A stretch of DNA of 5,962 bases, from positions 1-5,962 of the forward strand of contig SLKW01000186.1 in the NCBI GenBank assembly GCA_007134405.1. Reading direction: 5' to 3'. Shown in pieces: positions 1 to 5,962 of this stretch (position 1 is its first letter; each line of letters begins with the position of its first letter). A program made the position numbers and the translations under genes. The stretch is from Paracoccaceae bacterium. GTDB taxonomy: Bacteria; Pseudomonadota; Alphaproteobacteria; Rhodobacterales; Rhodobacteraceae. The notes beneath the pieces are model-generated. The model had not been told where the DNA came from. It saw only the letters and a list, made by a program, of their open reading frames with translations, and did not search any database.

Positions 1-1548
1 ATGGGCTTATTCCTGACAACCCTTCTCCCCTTCCTGGTCCTTTTTTTGCTGCTGATCGCCTTTCGCCGGCCTGCCTATGAGGCCGCGCCGATAAGCTATG
101 CGATCACGGTGGCCATTGCTTTCGGTGTCTGGCAGATCACCGGCGCGGTGTTCGTCGCAAGCCTGCTCGACGCCTTGATCGTCTTTGTCGAGGTCATGCT
201 GATCGTCGTCATGGCGCTTCTCGTGCTCAACCTGATGATCGAAACGGGCGCACTGGACAGGGTCAAAGTCGCGGTGGCGCGCGTCACGACCGATGACCGG
301 GTCCTGGCGATGCTTCTTGCCTGGGGACTTGTCGGCTTCGTCGAAGGCATCGCGGGCTTCGGGACGCCTGCCGTTCTCGCCGCACCCCTGCTTGTCCATT
401 TCGGTTTCAGCCCGGTCAAGGCGGTCGCGATCTCGCTGATCGGCAACAGCACCGCCGTACCGTTCGGTGCGGCCGGCACTCCGGTCGTCATCGGGTTTCG
501 CGGTCTGGACCTGCCCGACGATGTCGCGGCGAGCGCGGTGGTTCAGGCCGCGGCGCTGCAAGCCGGGGCCGCGGTTATCGTGACGTGCTCCATCGCCTAT
601 GTGGTCGCCCGAGGGACTGGCAAGGGACGGTTTCGCGAGTTTCTGCCGTTCGCGGTATTCTCTGCGCTCAGCTTTAGTGTTCCCTATTTTGCGGTTGCGT
701 ATCTGGTCGGGCCGGAACTTCCTTCGATCGTCGGTGGCGCGTCGGCGATCCTCGCGATCACCTTTGCGGCGCGGCGCGGGATCTTGCTGCCGGGTGCGCC
801 GGAGCCGGCGAAGCGAACCCGCGCGTCGGAGTCAGGCATGCCTCTCGATGTCGCGCGCAGTTTTGCGCCATTCGCCGTGATGGCGCTGGCGCTGATCGTC
901 TCGCGGACGGTGCCGCCCCTTCGTGACGCATTGCAGAGCGTGACGTTCTCCTTCGGCGAGTTCCGCCAGCTTCAACTGGGACAGGAAATTTCGCCGCTTT
1001 TCACCCCCTATTTTTACCTTGCCCTGGCGCTCCTCACCGCGCTTTTGCTCTTCAAGGTAAGGGGCGATCATTTGCGAAGCGCCGTCGAGGCCAGCTTTCG
1101 ACGGCTTCGCCTCGCCTCGGTTGTGCTGATCTTCATCATTGCCTTGACGCAGCTTCTGCTCTGGTCCGAGACCAACCAGGCGGGTCTGCCTTCGATGCCC
1201 AAGGTGCTGGGCGAAGGTTTCGCCGAGCAACTGGGCGGGGCGTTCGTGGTCTTCAGCCCGTTTCTGGGCGCGATCGGGTCGTTCATGACTGGCAGCGCGA
1301 CCGTCTCGAACCTGCTTTTCGCGGGGCTGCAGGTTGACTCGGCCGAGGCGCTGGACGCGCCCGTGGCGCGGTTCCTCGCGCTTCAGCTTATCGGGGCCGG
1401 GGTCGGCAACATGATTTCGCTTTCCAACATCGCGATGGCTGCGGGCTCCGTCGGTCTTGAGGCGAGGGAGGGCAAGGTGATGCGCTTCACCGGCGTGCCG
1501 GTCCTGATCATCTGCCTTTTGGCCGGAGGGGTTTTCCTGCTCTGGTAG
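1..1548 (+). CDS. lctP: L-lactate permease family transporter (LctP/LldP type)
   Basis: The 515-residue product is a very hydrophobic inner-membrane protein with roughly a dozen or more membrane segments spread along its whole length. The first is near residues 4-21 and the last near 494-514. Recognition rests on LctP/LldP family signatures: VEGIAGFGTP at 114-123, GNSTAVPFGAAGTP at 148-161, GSFMTGSATVSN at 426-437 and GNMISLSN at 469-476. These align with the GFGAP, FGAMG, GSFMTGS and GNMI blocks of E. coli LldP. The family imports L-lactate, D-lactate or glycolate with protons; the substrate here cannot be read from sequence. It is somewhat shorter than the roughly 550 residues of E. coli LldP. 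The ATG is the first base of the window, so its ribosome site and promoter are not visible, but the N-terminus matches the family without a missing part. No lactate dehydrogenase gene is adjacent. It ends in TAG and converges on the tRNA and imuB. Family assignment is firm; substrate and symbol are less so. Confidence 0.9.
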   Translation: MGLFLTTLLPFLVLFLLLIAFRRPAYEAAPISYAITVAIAFGVWQITGAVFVASLLDALIVFVEVMLIVVMALLVLNLMIETGALDRVKVAVARVTTDDRVLAMLLAWGLVGFVEGIAGFGTPAVLAAPLLVHFGFSPVKAVAISLIGNSTAVPFGAAGTPVVIGFRGLDLPDDVAASAVVQAAALQAGAAVIVTCSIAYVVARGTGKGRFREFLPFAVFSALSFSVPYFAVAYLVGPELPSIVGGASAILAITFAARRGILLPGAPEPAKRTRASESGMPLDVARSFAPFAVMALALIVSRTVPPLRDALQSVTFSFGEFRQLQLGQEISPLFTPYFYLALALLTALLLFKVRGDHLRSAVEASFRRLRLASVVLIFIIALTQLLLWSETNQAGLPSMPKVLGEGFAEQLGGAFVVFSPFLGAIGSFMTGSATVSNLLFAGLQVDSAEALDAPVARFLALQLIGAGVGNMISLSNIAMAAGSVGLEAREGKVMRFTGVPVLIICLLAGGVFLLW

Positions 1549-1628
1549 AAGCGACCCCGAGCGCCATCCTTGTGGACCATGTTTCGAGCCGCGCAGGACG
1601 ACAGAATCGCCTCGCCTCGGAAGCGGTG

Positions 1629-1646
1629 AAAAACAGGAAATGCCTG
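1629..1646 (-). terminator. Weak hairpin plus T-run downstream of tRNA-Arg
   Basis: Read on the - strand just after the tRNA CCA end, CAGG and CCTG can pair as a 4-bp stem around a 5-base loop (1634-1646). Five T residues follow directly (1629-1633). Position and order fit a small intrinsic terminator for the tRNA transcript, but the stem is short and the call is tentative. The rest of the gap between the permease stop and the tRNA (1549-1649) shows no gene and no convincing terminator for the permease. Confidence 0.3.
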
Positions 1647-1649
1647 GTA

Positions 1650-1726
1650 TGGTGACCCCGGCAGGATTCGAACCTGCAACCTGCCCCTTAGGAGGGGGCT
1701 GCTCTATCCAGTTGAGCCACGGGGCC
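1650..1726 (-). tRNA. tRNA-Arg (anticodon CCT), CCA encoded
   Basis: The - strand folds as a complete cloverleaf. The acceptor GGCCCCG pairs with CGGGGTC (one G-T pair), followed by A73 and a genomically encoded CCA at 1652-1650. The D stem is GCTC/GAGC. The anticodon stem is GCCCC/GGGGC with loop CTCCTAA at 1694-1688. The T stem is GCAGG/CCTGC around loop TTCGAAT. The anticodon at 1692-1690 is CCT, which reads the arginine codon AGG, a minor codon in this GC-rich DNA. The gene lies on the same strand as imuB, starting 52 bases after its stop, so imuB read-through could reach it. No strong promoter of its own is evident. No integrase gene or repeated tRNA 3' end is visible here, so nothing marks it as a used attachment site. 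Confidence 0.97.
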
Positions 1727-1778
1727 AGTGACCCCTGTTCTGACTTCTCGGGCCGCGCAAGGCAAGGGCGAAGGCGGA

Positions 1779-3269
1779 TCAGGCAAACGCGCCCTGTACC
1801 GCCCAGCCCGGCGCCTGCGGCGTGTGGAAGAGCCACAGCCGCGGCCCCTCGGTCGTGTCGATGCGCCAGTAGTCGCGCAGCCCCGTCCGCCAGGCGGGAT
1901 CGTCGAGCCACCATTCGGGCGCGATGCGTTCAGGGCCGCGGGCGGAAAGCGTGCTCAGCCGGCGCCGCCGCCAGGTGAAGCGGCGGGGCGGCGCGGGGCC
2001 GGTCAGGCCGGGCAGGGGTTCGGGGGGGAACAGGATCAGCGGCCGTTCAGGGGCGGCGGGCCAGGCACCAGGGGCGGGAGGTGGCGCCCAGATGGCCGAG
2101 GCCACCTGAAAGGCGCGTTCGGGGATGTGGCTTTCGGCGGGCAGGAAGCGGCTCAGAGCCTCCAGTCCCAACCGGTTGCCCAGCCGCGTCAGCAGATCGG
2201 CCAGCGCATCGGCCTCGGGTGTGGTGCGGGCCTGTGCGGCGGTCAATTGCGCCGGCGCCAGCGGCTCGGTTCCCGGCGCGCTGAGGCGCAGCGCGTCGAA
2301 GCCGAAGCCTGCGTCCAGCGCTCCCACCGCCCGGTCGAAAAGCGCGGCGATGGCGGCGGGGTCACGCATCGGGCGGGCCAGCGTCACCGCCGCCTCGGCC
2401 CGGCTGCCATCGGTGCGGGCCAGTTCCAGCCGCAGGTGCCGCGCGCCCCGCCCGGCCTCGGCCAGCCGGTCGCAGAGCCGCTCGAGCAGGCGAGCAAGCG
2501 CCGCCATCACATCGTCGGTCAGCCCGATCGGTTCGGGCAGGGTCAGGCGCACGGCGAAGGGGGCAGGGGGCGGCGCCGGATCCACCGGCTCGGCCACCGT
2601 CCCCAGGGCCTGGTCGAGTCTCAGCGCGAGTTCGGGCCCGAACCGGCGGATCAGGGCGGCGCGCGGAGTGCGGGCAAGGTCGCGCACCTGCCGCAGGCCC
2701 AGGCGGGCCAGCGCCTCGACCGTTTCGGTCCGCAGGCGCAGGGCGGCAAGGGGCAGGGGAGCGAGGGCGGCCTCCGCGTCTTCGGTCAGCGTGACGGGGA
2801 CCGGGGCGAAGCGCGCGAGTGCCCAGGCCGCGCCGCGTGTGGGGGCCAATCCCAGGCGCGCGGTGAAGCCCGCGGCATGAAGCCGCGCGCGCAGGTCGGC
2901 GGCCAAGGCGGTTTCGCCCCCCATCAGATGCGCGGCGCCCGTGGTGTCCAGGATCAGCCCGTCGGTCCCATCCACCGCCGCCCAGGGCGCATAGCGCAGG
3001 GCCCAGCGGTTGAGCGCCGCCAGAAGCTGCGCCTGCCCGTCTGGGTCGGCGGGCCGCGTGACCAGGCCCGGCGCCAGCGCCCGCGCCTCGGCCAGCGGCT
3101 GGCCGCGGCGCAGCCCCAGCGCCTCGGCCGCGGGGGAAAGGCAGGCCAGCACCTCGGCCGGGCCGCGCTTCTCGACCACCGCCAGGGCCAGATCACCGAC
3201 CCCCGCCCGGCGCAGCGCACGCTCGCTGGCCAGCCGGGGAAGCCAGAGGGAGAGGATGCGGCGGCCCAT
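1779..3269 (-). CDS. imuB: ImuB, Y-family DNA polymerase-like mutasome protein
   Basis: The product of 496 residues is a DinB/UmuC-superfamily protein of the ImuB branch. ImuB is a non-catalytic partner of DnaE2 in damage-induced translesion synthesis and is thought to link the polymerase to the beta clamp and to ImuA. Visible features: the N-terminal SLWLPRLASER (7-17) sits where active Y-family enzymes carry their first metal-binding Asp; ILDTTGAAHLMGGE (106-119) is an ImuB hallmark, and the SxDE catalytic motif just before it is replaced by AVDGTDG (98-104); a helix-hairpin-helix-like part spans about 183-211; the little-finger region is about 235-330; and the C-terminal extension has WWLDD, RDYWRI, LWLF and a final WAVQGAFA, typical of ImuB. 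An in-frame TTG at 3311 would add 14 residues, but it abuts the SOS box, and family similarity starts at MGRRILSLWLP, so ATG at 3269 is preferred although its Shine-Dalgarno is weak. It is divergent from dnaE2, probably under the same LexA operator. imuA is not upstream. Confidence 0.9.
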   Translation of the reverse strand: MGRRILSLWLPRLASERALRRAGVGDLALAVVEKRGPAEVLACLSPAAEALGLRRGQPLAEARALAPGLVTRPADPDGQAQLLAALNRWALRYAPWAAVDGTDGLILDTTGAAHLMGGETALAADLRARLHAAGFTARLGLAPTRGAAWALARFAPVPVTLTEDAEAALAPLPLAALRLRTETVEALARLGLRQVRDLARTPRAALIRRFGPELALRLDQALGTVAEPVDPAPPPAPFAVRLTLPEPIGLTDDVMAALARLLERLCDRLAEAGRGARHLRLELARTDGSRAEAAVTLARPMRDPAAIAALFDRAVGALDAGFGFDALRLSAPGTEPLAPAQLTAAQARTTPEADALADLLTRLGNRLGLEALSRFLPAESHIPERAFQVASAIWAPPPAPGAWPAAPERPLILFPPEPLPGLTGPAPPRRFTWRRRRLSTLSARGPERIAPEWWLDDPAWRTGLRDYWRIDTTEGPRLWLFHTPQAPGWAVQGAFA

Positions 3270-3298
3270 GGCTTCGGTCGATCTCGTTTGATTCTGCG

Positions 3299-3327
3299 TT
3301 GATCGGCTCAAATGTTCTTCTTATGTT
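3299..3327 (+). promoter_or_regulatory. Candidate sigma70-type promoter for dnaE2
   Basis: TTGATC at 3299-3304 and TATGTT at 3322-3327 are separated by exactly 17 bases, and each matches the -35 or -10 consensus at four of six positions. Transcription would start near 3334, giving a leader of about 60 bases before dnaE2. The -10 and part of the spacer lie within the SOS box, so bound LexA would block polymerase. This is a by-eye prediction. No comparably good promoter was found for imuB on the other strand. Confidence 0.5.
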
Positions 3328-3328
3328 C
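3314..3328. promoter_or_regulatory. LexA operator (SOS box), GTTC-N7-GTTC
   Basis: GTTC at 3314-3317 and GTTC at 3325-3328 are separated by exactly seven bases (TTCTTAT), a perfect match to the direct-repeat LexA box of alphaproteobacteria. It sits between the divergent imuB and dnaE2 genes, 44 bases from the imuB ATG and 65 bases from the dnaE2 ATG, where a single repressor site could control both. Genes of this pair are classical LexA targets in the class, so the call is strong even without binding data. Confidence 0.88.
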
Positions 3329-3379
3329 TTTCTAGTCCGGGCGCTGGCACGAGTCGAGTCGCCCCTCCGCTGCCATTCC

Positions 3380-3383
3380 GGAG
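3380..3383 (+). promoter_or_regulatory. Ribosome binding site deciding the dnaE2 start
   Basis: GGAG at 3380-3383 is the only good Shine-Dalgarno core before dnaE2. It leaves a 10-base gap to the ATG at 3394 but only one base to the in-frame ATG at 3385, so the second ATG is the better start. Confidence 0.5.
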
Positions 3384-3393
3384 CATGCCGCCA

Positions 3394-5962
3394 ATGCCTG
3401 CGCCTGCCTCGATCACCGATGCCCACGCCAGTGGGGCCCCGGCTTATGTCGAGCTCTGCGCGATGTCGAACTTCTCGTTCCTGCGCGGCGCTTCGCACCC
3501 CGAGGAACTGGTGGCGCGGGCGGCGGAACTGGGGCTGTCGGCCATCGCCATTGCCGACCGCAACTCGCTCGCGGGCGTGGTGCGCGCGCATGTGGCGCTG
3601 CGCGAACTCAAACGCGCGCAGGCCGAGGGCGGCAGGGTGCGGGTGCGCGGGCAGGTACGCATCGACGCCTCCAGCCGGCAGGAGATCGCCCCCCAGGCGG
3701 GGCTTGCACCAGCGGGTAGGCTGCCGCGGCTGATCGTCGGCGCGCGGCTGGTGCTGGAAGACAGCGCCGTGGAGTGGATGGCGTTGCCGATGGATCGCGC
3801 CGCCTATGCCCGGCTCTCGCGGCTGCTATCGGTGGGCAAGCTGCGGGCGGGGAAGGGCGAATGCCGCCTGACGCGCGCCGATCTGGAGGAATGGGGCGAA
3901 GGCATGGTGCTGATCGCCCTGCCGCCGGATGTGTTGGTTTCAACCTCTTCTGATCATCACGGAAGCGTGGGCAGCGCCCGGCCCGAGGGGTGGGCGCAGG
4001 AGCGCCCGCTCCATGGGGGCGGGCCATGCGCTGCCCGCGCTGGCGCACGGGCGGGGGCAATGCCCGAAATATTGGAACACAATTTAGAAGATCTCAGCGA
4101 CTTCCAAACCCTCGCTCGCCGCTTCCCCGGCCAGGTCTATCTCGGTGCCGCTCCCCGCTACGACGGCCATGACCGCGCACGGCTGGCGACACTGGCGACG
4201 CTCGCGCAGCGCGCCGGCTTGCCGATTGTCGCGGTGGGCGACGTGATCCTCCACCATGCCAGCCGTCGGCGCCTCGCCGACGTGCTCACCTGCATCCGCG
4301 CGGGGCTGACCATCGACGCCATCGGCACCCATGCGCTGCCCAATGCCGAACGCCGCTTGAAGCCCCCTGCCCAGATGGAGCGGCTCTTCCGCACCCACCC
4401 CGCCGCGATCCGCCGCACGCTCGAGATCGCCGCGCGCTGCACCTTCTCGCTCGATGAACTCAGCTACGAATACCCCGACGAGATCACCGGCACCGAGCCA
4501 CCCCAGACCCGGCTCGAACGCCTGACGACCGAGGGGCTGCGCCGCCGCTTCCCCGACGGCACGCCGCAGGCCACGCTCGAGAAGGTGGAAAAGGAACTGC
4601 GCATCATCGCCCGCCTCGGCTTCGCCGCCTATTTCCTCACCGTCCACGACATCGTCGCCTTCGCCCGCTCCCAGGGTATCCTCTGCCAGGGCCGCGGCTC
4701 GGCGGCGAACTCGGTCATCTGCTACGCGCTCGGCATCACCGAGGTCGCCCCCGACACGATCTCGATGGTCTTCGAGCGCTTCATGTCCGAGGCGCGCGGC
4801 GAGCCCCCCGATATCGACGTCGATTTCGAGCACGAACGCCGCGAGGAGGTGATCCAGCACATCTACGAGAAATACGGCCGCCACCGCGCCGGCCTCACCG
4901 CGACCGTGATCCATTTCCGCACCCGCGCCGCGATCCGCGAGGTGGGCAAGGTCATGGGGCTCTCGGCCGATATGATCGCCGCCATCGCCGGGCTGCAATG
5001 GGGCTGGTCCGCGCGCCCGCCGGGCGAGGATCAGTTGCGCGAACTGGGCCTCGACCCCACCGACCGACGGCTTTCGCAGACCATGGCCCTGATTGCCGAG
5101 ATCATCGGCTTCCCCCGCCACCTTTCCCAGCATGTCGGCGGCTTCGTCATCACCCGCGGGCGCCTGGACGAACTCTGCCCCATCGAGAACGCCGCGATGG
5201 AGGGGCGGACGGTCATCGAATGGGACAAGGACGACATCGACGCGCTCGGCATCCTCAAGGTCGATGTCCTCAGCCTCGGCATGCTCACCTGCATCCGCAA
5301 AGGATTCGACCTGATCGCCCGGCACGGCGGGCCGCACTACACGCTGGAAAACCTGCCGCGCGAGGATCCGCGCGTCTACGACATGCTCTGCGCGGCCGAT
5401 GCCATCGGCGTCTTCCAGGTCGAATCCCGCGCGCAACTGAACTTCCTGCCCCGGATGCGCCCGCGCTGCTTCTACGACCTCGTCATCGAGGTCGCCATCG
5501 TCCGCCCCGGCCCGATCCAGGGCGGGATGGTGCATCCCTATATCAACCGAAGGCAGGGGAAAGAAAAGGTGAATCTGCCCTCGACCGACCTGAAGGCCGT
5601 GCTCGAACGCACCCTCGGCGTGCCGCTCTTCCAGGAACAGGCCATGCAGATCGCCGTGGTCGCCGCCGGCTTCACGCCCGAGGAGGCGGACCGCCTGCGC
5701 CGCTCGCTGGCCACCTTCAAGCGGATGGGCACGATCGGCACCTTCCGCGACCGGTTCCTGGCCGGCATGGCCGAGCGCGGCTACGAGCCCGCCTTCGCCG
5801 AGGCCTGCTTTGCCCAGATCGAAGGCTTCGGCGAATACGGCTTCCCCGAATCCCACGCCGCCAGCTTCGCGCTTCTGGTCTATGCCTCGGCCTGGATGAA
5901 GCGCCACCACCCGGCGGCCTTCGCCTGCGCGCTTCTCAATTCCCAGCCGATGGGCTTCTACG
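3394..5962 (+). CDS. dnaE2: Error-prone DNA polymerase DnaE2 (partial, 3' end outside window)
   Basis: One frame is open from the start to the right edge (856 codons, no stop); DnaE2 is usually about 1,050-1,150 residues, so the OB-fold end is missing. It is the C-family polymerase for SOS mutagenesis and lesion bypass, working with ImuB. The N-terminal PHP domain begins [22 protein letters not shown] (from residue 18), and C22 and M24 replace the metal-binding HxH. The palm carries QGRGSAANS (432-440), the catalytic PDIDVDF with D473 and D475, and the third acid D624 in [29 protein letters not shown] lies just before D624. RPGPIQGG is at 704-711, and [15 protein letters not shown] starts at 811. 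An in-frame insert at about residues 182-230 carries a palindrome. ATG 3394 is chosen over ATG 3385 from GGAG spacing; the nearest in-frame upstream stop is TGA at 3289. The upstream SOS box and promoter imply LexA control. Leucine codons shift from CTG to CTC after the insert. Confidence 0.95.
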   Translation, partial: MPAPASITDAHASGAPAYVELCAMSNFSFLRGASHPEELVARAAELGLSAIAIADRNSLAGVVRAHVALRELKRAQAEGGRVRVRGQVRIDASSRQEIAPQAGLAPAGRLPRLIVGARLVLEDSAVEWMALPMDRAAYARLSRLLSVGKLRAGKGECRLTRADLEEWGEGMVLIALPPDVLVSTSSDHHGSVGSARPEGWAQERPLHGGGPCAARAGARAGAMPEILEHNLEDLSDFQTLARRFPGQVYLGAAPRYDGHDRARLATLATLAQRAGLPIVAVGDVILHHASRRRLADVLTCIRAGLTIDAIGTHALPNAERRLKPPAQMERLFRTHPAAIRRTLEIAARCTFSLDELSYEYPDEITGTEPPQTRLERLTTEGLRRRFPDGTPQATLEKVEKELRIIARLGFAAYFLTVHDIVAFARSQGILCQGRGSAANSVICYALGITEVAPDTISMVFERFMSEARGEPPDIDVDFEHERREEVIQHIYEKYGRHRAGLTATVIHFRTRAAIREVGKVMGLSADMIAAIAGLQWGWSARPPGEDQLRELGLDPTDRRLSQTMALIAEIIGFPRHLSQHVGGFVITRGRLDELCPIENAAMEGRTVIEWDKDDIDALGILKVDVLSLGMLTCIRKGFDLIARHGGPHYTLENLPREDPRVYDMLCAADAIGVFQVESRAQLNFLPRMRPRCFYDLVIEVAIVRPGPIQGGMVHPYINRRQGKEKVNLPSTDLKAVLERTLGVPLFQEQAMQIAVVAAGFTPEEADRLRRSLATFKRMGTIGTFRDRFLAGMAERGYEPAFAEACFAQIEGFGEYGFPESHAASFALLVYASAWMKRHHPAAFACALLNSQPMGFY
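3969..4036. repeat. REP/RPE-like palindromic element embedded in dnaE2
   Basis: The 16-base arms GGGCAGCGCCCGGCCC (3969-3984) and GGGCCATGCGCTGCCC (4021-4036) are inverted copies with two mismatches, and one more G-C pair follows inside (3985/4020). Within them GGGCGC (3992-3997) and GCGCCC (4002-4007) form a perfect stem around loop AGGA, and 3987-3991 can pair with 4008-4012 allowing G-T pairs. The whole folds as one long hairpin with a bulge. It is read through in frame as a Gly/Ala/Arg-rich stretch, residues about 192-215 of DnaE2. The structure is directly visible; its identity as a dispersed repeat is an inference, since no second copy is in this window. Confidence 0.65.

Noticed and set aside
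1652..1735. 8-bp direct repeat GTGACCCC at 1652-1659 and 1728-1735 flanking the tRNA
   Set aside because: It is too short, and one copy is the tRNA acceptor end itself. No integrase or insertion lies between the copies, so chance is enough.
1640..1978. Small + strand frame containing TPAGFEPATCPLGGG, and the matching - strand frame with APWLNWIEQPPP
   Set aside because: These are translations of the tRNA-Arg gene, a well-known source of false proteins.
1728..3302. 524-codon open frame on the + strand opposite imuB
   Set aside because: It is a Gln/Arg/Gly-rich translation typical of the antisense of a GC-rich gene. The - strand has clear ImuB motifs throughout.
3270..3311. N-terminal extension of ImuB from the TTG at 3311
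   Set aside because: The TTG is two bases from the SOS box, leaving no room for promoter and leader. The extra residues [13 protein letters not shown] do not look like the family N-terminus.
3930..4085. Possible frameshift or pseudogene signal in dnaE2 because of the odd protein segment
   Set aside because: Codon-by-codon reading shows one frame on both sides, with conserved DnaE2 blocks resuming at [11 protein letters not shown] and no stop codon, so the gene is intact across the insert.
4084..5910. 608-codon open frame on the - strand opposite dnaE2
   Set aside because: It is the antisense shadow of a strongly conserved polymerase in GC-rich DNA. Its Asp/Glu/Gly/Ala/His-rich translation resembles no known fold and has no distinct start signal.

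Overview
The window looks like chromosome from a GC-rich alphaproteobacterium, most likely Rhodobacterales (Paracoccus/Rhodobacter-like). Supporting signs are the strong G/C-ending codon bias, an ImuB/DnaE2 mutagenesis pair of the alphaproteobacterial kind, and a perfect GTTC-N7-GTTC LexA operator, the SOS box form of this class. The genus is an inference from protein style only.

Layout from left to right: (1) a complete LctP/LldP-family lactate permease gene on the + strand (1-1548). (2) A short gap with no gene, then a tRNA-Arg(CCT) with encoded CCA on the - strand (1650-1726) and a weak hairpin/T-run just past its 3' end. (3) imuB, a catalytically degenerate Y-family polymerase-like protein, on the - strand (1779-3269). 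(4) A 124-bp divergent control region with one perfect SOS box overlapping a plausible sigma70-type promoter that faces right. (5) dnaE2, the error-prone C-family polymerase, on the + strand from 3394 and running off the right edge with at least 856 codons and no stop.

imuB and dnaE2 make up the damage-inducible translesion synthesis (mutasome) module: DnaE2 is the polymerase, and ImuB is the non-catalytic adaptor thought to bring it to the sliding clamp. Both lie beside one LexA operator, so coordinated SOS induction is likely. imuA, which commonly precedes imuB in an imuA-imuB-dnaE2 operon, is not in the window. The permease and the tRNA have no evident functional link to this module.

The most unusual structure is inside dnaE2: a GC-rich imperfect palindrome of about 68 bp (3969-4036), flanked by AT-richer DNA. 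It adds a low-complexity Gly/Ala/Arg-rich stretch in frame to the N-terminal PHP-domain region. It looks like a REP/RPE-type palindromic element that has been accommodated as coding sequence. Leucine codon choice also changes across it, from mostly CTG to mostly CTC, which may mark a mosaic gene. I found no wholly new gene system; the SOS mutasome with split, divergent architecture and the in-frame palindrome are the points worth following.
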